A stretch of 43,618 bases of DNA from Acholeplasmataceae bacterium (lineage in GTDB: Bacteria; Bacillota_I; Bacilli_A; Acholeplasmatales; Acholeplasmataceae), in NCBI GenBank assembly GCA_028690555.1, contig JAQVBA010000001.1:1-43618 (forward strand), given 5' to 3'. This document shows, one piece after another, positions 1 to 8,258 of the stretch (position 1 is its first letter; the number at the start of each line of letters is the position of its first letter). Under the pieces are notes generated by a model. That model had not been told where the DNA came from, did not search any database, and saw only the letters and a list, made by a program, of their open reading frames with translations. The position numbers and the translations under genes were made by a program.

Positions 1-677
1 CGTCTTGCAAAAAGTAAGAAAACTAATCCAGTGAAATTCCATAATCCTTCATATAAGAAGGTTGGATGGTGGAATGCACCATCAATAAACATTTGATCTA
101 AAATAAACGTGGGTAATATATTTAATAAAAATTGACTTTCAATGGCAGGTCCATAAGCTTCTTGATTCATGAAATTTCCCCATCGACCAACAATTTGTCC
201 AATGAGAAAACCAATCATAATCATGTCTGCTAATGCCCAAAAAGAAATCTTTTTCTTTTTTGTAAAAAATATCATAAAGATCAGTGTTACGATAACTGCT
301 CCATGAATCGCTAATCCACCTTGTGTAATGTTAATCACATCAATGAAAGAATCATAATTTGGAGAAGGGTCAAAAATCACATAATAAATTCTTGCACCAA
401 GTATTGCAAGTGGTACCGCATATAAGATGCCATCATAAAGTATATTGACATCCCAATTAAACTTTTTGAATTCTTGATAAGTTAAGAATGCTCCAAGTAC
501 GATTCCTGTAAGTATAAATACAGCATACCAAGCAATTTGTGCAAATCCTAAATCGATAGCAATTGAATTATAAGGCACACCATCTTGTGTTGTAATCGCA
601 ATTAAAATTAATAATATAAATGCTAAGAATGGTCCTCCATAAGTAAATAGTGGATGATCCATCCATTTTTTATGCAT
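1..677 (-). CDS. lgt: Prolipoprotein diacylglyceryl transferase, C-terminus cut by window edge
   Basis: Moves a diacylglyceryl group from phosphatidylglycerol to the lipobox cysteine of prolipoproteins in the membrane. The reading frame is open from an ATG at 677 to the first base of the window, giving about 225 residues of a protein usually near 270, so only the C-terminus is missing. Visible family marks are the GGLAIHG segment (the conserved HGG/HG region) and RWGNFMNQEAYG, the Lgt signature with its essential Arg, Asn and Glu. Several hydrophobic helices lie in between. The start overlaps the end of hprK by 8 bp, with GAGGTG about 12 bases upstream inside hprK; a second in-frame ATG is at 662. 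The hprK-lgt pair is a classic Firmicutes arrangement, so translational coupling is likely. Identification is secure. Confidence 0.95.
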   Translation of the reverse strand, partial: MHKKWMDHPLFTYGGPFLAFILLILIAITTQDGVPYNSIAIDLGFAQIAWYAVFILTGIVLGAFLTYQEFKKFNWDVNILYDGILYAVPLAILGARIYYVIFDPSPNYDSFIDVINITQGGLAIHGAVIVTLIFMIFFTKKKKISFWALADMIMIGFLIGQIVGRWGNFMNQEAYGPAIESQFLLNILPTFILDQMFIDGAFHHPTFLYEGLWNFTGLVFLLFAR

Positions 678-1611
678 CTTCATCTTCTTCACCTCTTATG
701 CCTTTCGCTCTTTTAGCGACTGCTTCCATTAATTCTTCAGATGCGTTATAACCTAAATATTTTAGTTTTTGATTCAATGCAGCTGTTTCAACGAGTGTTG
801 CAACATTTCTTCCGGGTAATACAGGAATTGTAACTTTCGTGATTTGTGTATTAAAGAAAGTCACGGTTTCTGATTCTGTTCCTAATCTGTCATATTGTTT
901 GTCTTTTTTCCAATGTTCAAGTTCAACCACTAATCTAAGCTTTTTAGATTCTCTGAAAGCCCCTGCACCAAACATTTTGACAACATCGACAATACCTATA
1001 CCACGAACTTCAATATAGCGTTCTAATATTTGAGGTGCATGTCCAACCAGTAACCCAGGAGATGCTTCGTAAATGTCTACGCGATCATCACTGACTAAAA
1101 TATGACCTCTTTTAATTAATTCTAGTGCAGTTTCGCTTTTTCCAATTCCACTTTTACCTGTAATCAGAGTTCCCATACCATGAATATCCATTAAGACGCC
1201 ATGCACGCTTTTTCTTGGTGCGAGTTTGTCTCTTAAATATTGATAAAGCATTCCGTTAAGTGGGGTCGTTCTAACCTTACCTTTTAAAACTGCCACTTGA
1301 TATTTTTCACCAAGTTCAAGCATCCAATCTTCAATATCAACATTGACACTAAATAAGATCCCTGGAGGATTTTTCTCCATGATATCTTCAATGCGTTGTT
1401 TCCGAATATCAAAGGGTAATAGATTCATGAAATGCGATTCTTTAGAGCCAATTAAAACTAAACGATCACTATCAAAAAACTCTAAATAACCCGCTAGCTC
1501 GACACCGGGTCTTGATAGCATTTCTGATTTAATTTGTCGTTCTGCTGTTTTTTGACTTGTCATGAGGACTAAATCTAGATCTCTTAACAAGTGCTTAATT
1601 TTTAATTTCAT
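670..1611 (-). CDS. hprK: HPr(Ser) kinase/phosphorylase
   Basis: Phosphorylates and dephosphorylates Ser46 of the PTS carrier HPr in response to glycolytic intermediates and phosphate, which sets sugar uptake and, where CcpA exists, carbon catabolite repression. The 313 residues match the family length. The P-loop is at residues 152-159 (GKSGIGKS), with the conserved His137-Gly just before it, the DD pair at 175-176, and the family signature around 201-218 (EVRGIGIVDV followed by FGAGA). The C-terminus ends in acidic residues encoded over the lgt start. It follows the YvlD-like gene by 2 bp and overlaps lgt by 8 bp, so the three form one operon. No PTS gene is in the window, but the enzyme implies that HPr is encoded elsewhere. 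Confidence 0.97.
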   Translation of the reverse strand: MKLKIKHLLRDLDLVLMTSQKTAERQIKSEMLSRPGVELAGYLEFFDSDRLVLIGSKESHFMNLLPFDIRKQRIEDIMEKNPPGILFSVNVDIEDWMLELGEKYQVAVLKGKVRTTPLNGMLYQYLRDKLAPRKSVHGVLMDIHGMGTLITGKSGIGKSETALELIKRGHILVSDDRVDIYEASPGLLVGHAPQILERYIEVRGIGIVDVVKMFGAGAFRESKKLRLVVELEHWKKDKQYDRLGTESETVTFFNTQITKVTIPVLPGRNVATLVETAALNQKLKYLGYNASEELMEAVAKRAKGIRGEEDEDA

Positions 1612-1613
1612 GT

Positions 1614-2141
1614 TTACCCCCTATATTTCATACGTTTTGCGTATATATATTTTCTCAAATATGTTGAGAAAACTAATCTAAAAATGGAGAATATCACTGA
1701 AAAAATAATTAGAGATTCAATACCATTAAAATGAAATCCGACTTCTAATAATTGATCAATTCCAAATAAAATAAGAATTTGAGTCATGACATTAATGGTT
1801 CCCATGCTCATAATCATTGCTCGAGGCAAATATCTAAATAATAAGATTTTGACAAAGTTTTCTGCTAACGTCAGGAGTGTAATGGCAATGAAAAAACCAA
1901 GCGCTGTCATTTGTACCATGTCTTGATGAATACCTGCAGCAAGCCCGAAGACAACAGCAGATAATAAAAGATTAATACCAAATGAAATCGCTAAATGATA
2001 CACGTAGTTCGGATGAAGCAAAAAACCTAAGCTAATCGCGATGTGCTTGTTTTGTTTATGCTTTTTTAACTCTTCGATTAACGCTAAGATTTCTTCTTCA
2101 GTTAATTCTTTTTTATCGTCTGGTTTTTTATCAGGATCCAT
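1614..2141 (-). CDS. YvlD-like four-helix membrane protein (phage-holin-4 type family)
   Basis: A 175-residue membrane protein. The first 35 residues are highly charged and probably cytoplasmic (PDKKPDDKKELTEEE and a Lys-rich helix), followed by four hydrophobic segments near residues 49-70, 77-100, 106-126 and 138-160. The pattern around LPRAMIMSMGTIN, then GFHFNGIESL, resembles the YvlD family, which is labelled phage holin family 4 in domain databases although most members are not phage genes. In B. subtilis yvlD lies directly upstream of hprK, and here the gene sits between uvrA and hprK, which supports orthology. The charged N-terminal extension is longer than in typical YvlD. A CGGAGG site 7 bases upstream fixes the ATG. 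Function is unknown; a lysis role is not implied. Confidence 0.7.
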   Translation of the reverse strand: MDPDKKPDDKKELTEEEILALIEELKKHKQNKHIAISLGFLLHPNYVYHLAISFGINLLLSAVVFGLAAGIHQDMVQMTALGFFIAITLLTLAENFVKILLFRYLPRAMIMSMGTINVMTQILILFGIDQLLEVGFHFNGIESLIIFSVIFSIFRLVFSTYLRKYIYAKRMKYRG

Positions 2142-2157
2142 ATATCCTCCGTTAAAT

Positions 2158-2166
2158 ATTATAACA
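2158..2166 (-). promoter_or_regulatory. Extended -10 promoter for the yvlD-like/hprK/lgt operon
   Basis: On the minus strand the sequence reads TGTTATAAT, a consensus -10 with the TGn extension, 17 bases before the ATG of the membrane protein. No good -35 is visible at the expected distance, which is typical for extended -10 promoters. It lies in the 41-bp gap after uvrA, where I see no strong terminator, so some read-through from uvrA is possible. Confidence 0.55.
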
Positions 2167-2182
2167 AATTTTACTAATTAGT

Positions 2183-4993
2183 TTACTTTAATGCGTTTTT
2201 TAAATATTGGCCGGTAAAGCTTTCTTCAACTTGAGCAACTTCTTCAGGTGTGCCAAGGGCTACAATATATCCACCTGCATCGCCACCTTCAGGGCCTAAA
2301 TCGATGATGTGATCAGCATTTTTAATCACATCTAAGTTGTGTTCGATCACAACCATGGTTGCTCCATCATCAACAATCGCATGCAACACTTTAAGTAATC
2401 TCTTCACATCATCTGTATGAAGACCCGTGGTTGGTTCATCTAAGATATAGATGGAACGATTGGTGATTTTTCTATAAAGTTCTGATGCAAGTTTAACACG
2501 TTGTGCTTCACCACCTGAAAGTGTCGTTGCTGATTGTCCAAGTGTTATATAATCAAGACCCACATCATAAATAGTTTGAAGTTTTTGTGCTATTTTTGGA
2601 TGATTCTCAAAGAAATTTAGAGCTTCTTCAATCGTCATGTCTAGCACATCCGCGATGTGTTTTCCTTTATATTTAATTTGTAATGTTTCATGATTATATC
2701 TTTTTCCACCACAAACTTCACAAGGAACATACACATCAGGCAAAAAGTGCATGGAAATCTTTTTAACACCATCACCACCACAAGCTTCACAACGTCCACC
2801 ACGCACATTAAATGAAAATCTACCTTTGCTATATCCGCGTGCTTTAGATTCATTCGTTTGAGCATAAAGTTCACGAATATCATCAAATACGCCCGTATAG
2901 GTTGCTGGATTACTTCTAGGAGTTCTTCCAATCGGCGATTGTGAGATTTCAATCACTCGATCAATTAAATGATGATCATTGATGGCTGTATGTAATCCAG
3001 GTTTTTCCTTGGATTTATAATATTTTTGTTGAAGTCCCTTCATTAATATTTCATTCACTAAAGTTGATTTCCCAGAACCTGAAACACCAGTAACAACCGT
3101 TAGTTTTCCAATTGGAAATCCAACTGAAATATCTTTTAAATTGTTTGCTCTTGCACCCATGATTAAAATGTCTTTTCCTGTGCCTTCACGTCTTGTTTTA
3201 GGTACTTCAACTTTTTCTAATCCCTTAAGATATCTTCCCGTTAAACTATCTTTATTATTCATCACTTCTTCTGGAGTTCCACAAGCAATCACTTTTCCAC
3301 CGTGTTTACCTGCTCGAGGTCCGATATCGATTAAATAATCTGAAGCGAGCATGGTCTCATGATCGTGTTCAACGACAACAAGTGTGTTTCCGAGATCGCG
3401 CATCTTTTTAAGTGTATCAATTAGCCGCTGATTATCTCTTTGATGAAGTCCAATCGATGGTTCATCCAAAACATATAACACACCGGTTAATTTGGATCCA
3501 ATTTGAGTAGCCAAACGAATACGTTGTGCTTCACCACCCGATAAAGTTCCAGCTGATCGAGATAAAGTCAAATATCCTAAGCCAACATCTTTTAAAAATG
3601 TGAGTCTTGAAATAATCTCTTGAAGCGCAAGTTTAGCTATTTGTTTTTGTTCAATATTAAGATCTAAACCCATCAAAAATGTAATAATTTCATCAATCGA
3701 TTGATTGGTCAATTCAAAAATATTTTTACCACCGATTTTAACCGATAAAGCCATCGTATTTAATCTTGCCCCATGACATACTGGACATTCAGATTCTGTC
3801 ATGAAATTTTCGATCCAAGTTCTTATCCATTCAGAAGTGGTTTCGCGATATCTGCGATTTAAGTTATTAATAACTCCTTCATAGGTTGTATGTTTTTCAT
3901 GAACTCTTCCGGATGAGGATTTAAGTCTAATATGCAATTTTTCATCGGTGCCATATAAAATAATATCTTTATTTTCTCTCGATAACATATTCATCGGTTG
4001 ATTCATATCAATCCCATGATATTTACACACTTGTTCTAACTCTTTTGAACTTAAATTTTCAACATCATTATTTTTAAACGGAATAATCCCACCATCTAAA
4101 ATGCTCTTTTCTGGATCTACGGTTAAATCTTCTGTAACTTCAAGTTTTAATCCTAATCCATTACAAATTGGACATGCGCCAATTGGTGTATTAAAAGAAA
4201 ATAATCGAGGCTCAAGTTCTGGAATCATAAAATCAGAATCTGAGCAGGCATAATTTTCATTGAAATGAAGCATTTCTTGGCCGTCTACAGAAACTTTTGT
4301 CTTACCTCCAGAAAGTTTTGCTGCTAACTCCAATGCATCATATAATCTTGATCTTATACCCTCTTTAACAATCAATCGATCGATGATTAAATAAAAATCA
4401 TGCTTTTTATTTTTATCAAGTTCTGGCATTTCTTCAAGCAATATACTCTCGCCATTAATTAACGCTCTTGTAAAACCGTCTTTCACATATTGTTCAGCAA
4501 GTTTCTTATGCGATCCTTTTTGTTGTTCAACAACTGGAGATAATACTAAGATTCTTGAACCTTCTTTTAGATTTAAAACACGAAGTGTCATTTCTTCGAT
4601 TGTTTGTTTTGTTAAAGGCTCACCCGTGTCTGGACAATAAGGGACACCGATTCTTGCATAAAGTAATCTAAGGTAATCATAGATTTCAGTAACTGTTCCC
4701 ACGGTTGATCTTGGATTATTTGATGTTGTTCTTTGATCGATGGAAATTGAGGGTGATAAGCCTTCAATGCGATCAACGTCTGGTTTTTCAAAGTTTCCTA
4801 AAAACTGTCTAGCATATGCAGACAGCGATTCCATATATCTTCTTTGACCTTCTTGATAAAGCGTATCAAACGCTAAACTTGATTTCCCAGAACCAGAAAT
4901 ACCTGTCATCACGACAAGTTTATTTTTAGGAATATCAATATCGATATTTTGTAAGTTGTTTTCTCTTGCGCCATGTACTTTAATGAAGTCCAT
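2183..4993 (-). CDS. uvrA: Excinuclease ABC subunit A
   Basis: Damage-recognition ATPase of nucleotide excision repair, which loads UvrB. From the ATG at 4993 it encodes 936 residues, the family length. That start has AAGGAG seven bases upstream and begins MDFIKVHGARENN, like other UvrA proteins; the in-frame ATG at 5020 would add nine non-conserved residues inside ligA. Two ABC modules are present: P-loop GISGSGKS at 31-38 and a second GVSGSGKS, and two LSGGE signatures. The C-terminal zinc module (CEAC ... CEVC) is intact, and a middle CPVC is present. In the first zinc module the usual CxxC at about residue 249 reads C-S-D-S, so one ligand is lost, while the partner CPIC remains. The start overlaps ligA by 14 bp. 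uvrB is not in the window. Confidence 0.98.
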   Translation of the reverse strand: MDFIKVHGARENNLQNIDIDIPKNKLVVMTGISGSGKSSLAFDTLYQEGQRRYMESLSAYARQFLGNFEKPDVDRIEGLSPSISIDQRTTSNNPRSTVGTVTEIYDYLRLLYARIGVPYCPDTGEPLTKQTIEEMTLRVLNLKEGSRILVLSPVVEQQKGSHKKLAEQYVKDGFTRALINGESILLEEMPELDKNKKHDFYLIIDRLIVKEGIRSRLYDALELAAKLSGGKTKVSVDGQEMLHFNENYACSDSDFMIPELEPRLFSFNTPIGACPICNGLGLKLEVTEDLTVDPEKSILDGGIIPFKNNDVENLSSKELEQVCKYHGIDMNQPMNMLSRENKDIILYGTDEKLHIRLKSSSGRVHEKHTTYEGVINNLNRRYRETTSEWIRTWIENFMTESECPVCHGARLNTMALSVKIGGKNIFELTNQSIDEIITFLMGLDLNIEQKQIAKLALQEIISRLTFLKDVGLGYLTLSRSAGTLSGGEAQRIRLATQIGSKLTGVLYVLDEPSIGLHQRDNQRLIDTLKKMRDLGNTLVVVEHDHETMLASDYLIDIGPRAGKHGGKVIACGTPEEVMNNKDSLTGRYLKGLEKVEVPKTRREGTGKDILIMGARANNLKDISVGFPIGKLTVVTGVSGSGKSTLVNEILMKGLQQKYYKSKEKPGLHTAINDHHLIDRVIEISQSPIGRTPRSNPATYTGVFDDIRELYAQTNESKARGYSKGRFSFNVRGGRCEACGGDGVKKISMHFLPDVYVPCEVCGGKRYNHETLQIKYKGKHIADVLDMTIEEALNFFENHPKIAQKLQTIYDVGLDYITLGQSATTLSGGEAQRVKLASELYRKITNRSIYILDEPTTGLHTDDVKRLLKVLHAIVDDGATMVVIEHNLDVIKNADHIIDLGPEGGDAGGYIVALGTPEEVAQVEESFTGQYLKNALK

Positions 4994-6965
4994 CAATTGT
5001 CTCCTTGAATGCTTTTTCATCCATTACTTTAATCTTTAATTCGTTCGCTTTTGTGAGTTTAGAACCCGCTTCTTCACCATAGATCACTAAATCCGTTTTG
5101 GATGATACTGAAGAAGTAACTTTAGCTCCATATTTTTCAAGTAACTCAGTCACTTCATCACGTGAAAAATGCTCTAATTTACCAGTTAAAACAATAATTT
5201 TATTCGTAAACGGTGAATCAATCACCTCTTCTTGTTCAGAATTCATGTTTAATCCAAGATTTATCAGTTCATGAATTAAAACCAAATTACTTTCATTCTT
5301 GAAATAAGCAACTACTGACTGTGCAATCATTGGTCCAATTTCAGGGATAGATTGAAGATCCTCGAGATTTGCATGCATTAATTTATCAATGGTTGGGTAA
5401 TGCTTTGTCAGTGTTTTTGCAACTTTACTTCCAACGTGTTTAATACCTAAACCAAAAATCAGTCGATCAAAATTCTGCTTTTTCGACTCTTCAATCGCTT
5501 TAAGTAATGTGTATATTTTTTTATCGCCAAAACCAGGTAAATCTTTTAGCGCTTCTTTGTACTCTTTTAAGTGATAAATGTCTGATATTTTATTTAAGTA
5601 TCCTAAGTCATGCAATGTTTCAACGATTTTTTCGCCCAATGTGTCGATATCCATTGCTTGACGACTTGAAAAATGAATCAAACCATACATCGATTTTCCA
5701 GGACAATCTGGATTCACACAATAATGATCTGCTTCGCCTTCTTTTCTAACAACTTCTCCTTGACAAATTGGACATTTATCAATCATCACAAATGGTTCTT
5801 GATGCGTTCTTTTATTTAAAACTACTTCAATCACTTCAGGTATGATCTCTCCTGCTTTATGGACTAAAACTGTATCATGAATTCGAATATCTTTATGTTT
5901 AATATAATCTTCATTGTGTAAGGTTGCTCTTGCAACCATCGAACCAGAAATTAAAACGGGTTCCAATTCAGCAACTGGTGTAATCACTCCTGTTCGTCCA
6001 ACTTGAAAAGTGATATCTTTCAATATCGTTTCGACACGCTCAGCTTGAAATTTATAAGCGGTTGCCCATTTTGGAAATTTAGCAGTAAAACCAATCTCTT
6101 CATAAAGAGAAAATTCATTGACTTTAATCACAACACCATCTGTATCGTAAGGAAGTCTTTTTCGTATAATATCATATTGATTGATGGTTTCGATGAGACT
6201 CTCAATACCAAAAACTTTTTGATAGTTAGAATTAACTTTAAACCCTAATTTAGATAAATATTCAAGTGCTTTTTCTTGTGTATCCGCATAGTTGGATTGG
6301 TTAACAATTGTATAAACAAATAAATCTAAATTTCGTTTTGATACCACTTTAGAATCTAATTGTCGAATCGTTCCAGCTGCTGCATTACGTGGATTTGCAA
6401 ATAAAGTTTCACCTTCATTTAATCGCTCTTCATTTAACATTTTAAAACTTTTATGAGGCATATAAATTTCACCACGAACTTCAATATCGATGGGTTCATT
6501 TAATTTAAGAGGTAAACTTTTGATTGTTTTCACATTATGAGTTACGTCTTCACCAATCGAACCATTACCTCTTGTTGCAGCCCTCACAAAGAGTCCCTTT
6601 TCATATAAAAGTGACACAGCAAGGCCATCGATTTTGAGTTCTGTAATATAAGAAAAAGTTGAAACTACCTTTTTAATACGTTCATCAAAACTTCTAAGTT
6701 CGTTTTCATCAAAAACATTAGATAAACTCATCATCGGAATTTGATGTTTCACTTTTTGAAAGCTCGATAAAATAACTCCACCAATTTTTTGAGTTGGTGA
6801 GTCTTCAAATTGATATTCTGGATATGCATTTTCAAGTTCAACAAGTTCTTTTAGTAGCTTATCATAAGATTGATCCGATATTTTTGGTTGATCAAGGGTA
6901 TGATAATCGTAATTCGCTTGATTGATTTGTTTTGTAAGTTCAATAATTCGTTTCTTTATATCCAC
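4980..6965 (-). CDS. ligA: NAD-dependent DNA ligase
   Basis: Seals nicks during replication and repair using NAD. The order of parts is the N-terminal Ia domain, the adenylation domain with the catalytic Lys in LKIDG (Lys111), an OB fold, a four-Cys zinc finger (CPIC ... CVNPDC), helix-hairpin-helix repeats (DLPGFGDKK, SIPEIGPM) and a BRCT domain at the end (VLTGKLEHFSRDE onward). I choose the GTG at 6965 because GGGTGA lies five bases upstream and the product then begins MDIKKRIIELTKQINQ, in line with the family; an earlier in-frame GTG at 6974 lacks a ribosome site. Length is 661 residues, normal. It sits 23 bp after the compact helicase and overlaps uvrA by 14 bp, so repair genes are co-transcribed. 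Confidence 0.97.
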   Translation of the reverse strand: MDIKKRIIELTKQINQANYDYHTLDQPKISDQSYDKLLKELVELENAYPEYQFEDSPTQKIGGVILSSFQKVKHQIPMMSLSNVFDENELRSFDERIKKVVSTFSYITELKIDGLAVSLLYEKGLFVRAATRGNGSIGEDVTHNVKTIKSLPLKLNEPIDIEVRGEIYMPHKSFKMLNEERLNEGETLFANPRNAAAGTIRQLDSKVVSKRNLDLFVYTIVNQSNYADTQEKALEYLSKLGFKVNSNYQKVFGIESLIETINQYDIIRKRLPYDTDGVVIKVNEFSLYEEIGFTAKFPKWATAYKFQAERVETILKDITFQVGRTGVITPVAELEPVLISGSMVARATLHNEDYIKHKDIRIHDTVLVHKAGEIIPEVIEVVLNKRTHQEPFVMIDKCPICQGEVVRKEGEADHYCVNPDCPGKSMYGLIHFSSRQAMDIDTLGEKIVETLHDLGYLNKISDIYHLKEYKEALKDLPGFGDKKIYTLLKAIEESKKQNFDRLIFGLGIKHVGSKVAKTLTKHYPTIDKLMHANLEDLQSIPEIGPMIAQSVVAYFKNESNLVLIHELINLGLNMNSEQEEVIDSPFTNKIIVLTGKLEHFSRDEVTELLEKYGAKVTSSVSSKTDLVIYGEEAGSKLTKANELKIKVMDEKAFKETIDGLH

Positions 6966-6988
6966 ATAAATCACCCATAAGTATTATA

Positions 6989-8224
6989 TCATTTTATAGG
7001 GATAAAATGGTGGGTTTTCACATGAGATTCACTAAGAAACACCGAGGGCGTGTAAATAGTGCTTGAATCGTCATATTGGACATGTGTTAAGATAAGTTTC
7101 TTTTTTGCGCGAGTCATTCCAACAAAACACAAACGACGCTCTTCTTCTAATTCAATCATCTGATTATCTCTTAGAGATGGAAGCACGCCTTGCTCAAGTC
7201 CGATCAAAATCACAAGGTCAAATTCCAATCCTTTTGATTGATGAATGGTTAAAAATTGAATGGTTTCATCAACTTTGAGTTGATAATGGTCAAGGTTGTA
7301 GATAAATTGTTTTAAATGATATGCTCGTTCATGATTTCGATAGATAACTGCAATCGATTTATACTTATTCTTTTCTATAACAGATTGACAATAATTCACA
7401 ATAAAAAGATTTTCATCTTCTCGATTCATAAACGCATAACTTTCAACATTTTCATCAAATTGATGATGAGGAATCATCTCTAAATAATCTTTTTTAGGAT
7501 TGTGGATCACTAATTGGTTCGCAGTATTCACTATATTAGCACTAGAACGATAATTGATAGATAACGTTAAAATGTTTGCTTCAAATTCTTTGATGAATTG
7601 AAAAATAATAAGGTGATTAGATCCCCTAAAACGATAAATACTTTGGTTTGGATCACCAACAGCAAATATGTGGGTATCTAATTTTTTCATTTTTTTAATG
7701 ACTTCATACTGAAGCAGATTTGTATCTTGAAATTCATCAATTAAGATGTAATCAAAATTATTTTGAATGTTGTTTTTCAAGTAATCAATGAGTAAATCAT
7801 CAAAATCCTTAAAATTATTTTTTATTAATTTATCTTGATATTTATCAAAGGAATTTGGCTTATTGGTGCGATATAAAGAGTTTTTATAAGTTGATATTTT
7901 AAGTAGTTCAGTCGGACTAATTTCCATTTCTTCAGGATCAATAATCTCATAATTATAATCCATATGATTTTTTAGTTGTAATAGACAAAACTGGTGAAAA
8001 GTATAAACATTTTTGATTTTATTTAGAAGTCTTTCACTCATTTCAATGGATGCTCTTTTGGTAAAAGTTAAGCAAAGAATTTTTTCTGGTAATACTCCTT
8101 CCATAAGGTGTCTTTTAACTCTTTCAACAATCACTCTTGTTTTACCACTACCCGCACATGCTTGTAAAAAAAGGAAAGGCCTATGATCTTTGATGGCTTT
8201 CCTTTGTTCTTCACTAAATTTCAT
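6989..8224 (-). CDS. Compact UvrD/PcrA-like superfamily 1 helicase lacking domain 2B
   Basis: A 411-residue SF1A helicase, far shorter than PcrA or UvrD (about 700). All core motifs are visible: Walker A AGSGKT at 24-29, Ia CLTFTKRAS, Walker B DEFQDT at 163-168, III GDPNQSIYRFRG at 190-201, NYRSS at 224-228, IV AVIYRNHERA at 292-301, V TIHQSKGLEFD at 326-336 and VI VGMTRAKKKLIL at 368-379. Only about 25 residues separate motifs IV and V, where PcrA carries the whole 2B domain, so 2B is absent; 1B also looks small. Start: the ATG at 8224 has GGTGG six bases upstream; a GTG at 8233 is the alternative. It lies between full-length pcrA (34 bp away) and ligA, which suggests a DNA-repair or replication-restart role, but the actual function is unknown. 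Confidence 0.88.
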   Translation of the reverse strand: MKFSEEQRKAIKDHRPFLFLQACAGSGKTRVIVERVKRHLMEGVLPEKILCLTFTKRASIEMSERLLNKIKNVYTFHQFCLLQLKNHMDYNYEIIDPEEMEISPTELLKISTYKNSLYRTNKPNSFDKYQDKLIKNNFKDFDDLLIDYLKNNIQNNFDYILIDEFQDTNLLQYEVIKKMKKLDTHIFAVGDPNQSIYRFRGSNHLIIFQFIKEFEANILTLSINYRSSANIVNTANQLVIHNPKKDYLEMIPHHQFDENVESYAFMNREDENLFIVNYCQSVIEKNKYKSIAVIYRNHERAYHLKQFIYNLDHYQLKVDETIQFLTIHQSKGLEFDLVILIGLEQGVLPSLRDNQMIELEEERRLCFVGMTRAKKKLILTHVQYDDSSTIYTPSVFLSESHVKTHHFIPIK

Positions 8225-8258
8225 TTTAACCACCCATCTTATGATAGGATTTAAGTGA

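Noticed and set aside
1614..2141. Phage holin / prophage remnant
   Set aside because: The family label is misleading; there is no phage gene nearby and the position next to hprK matches chromosomal yvlD.
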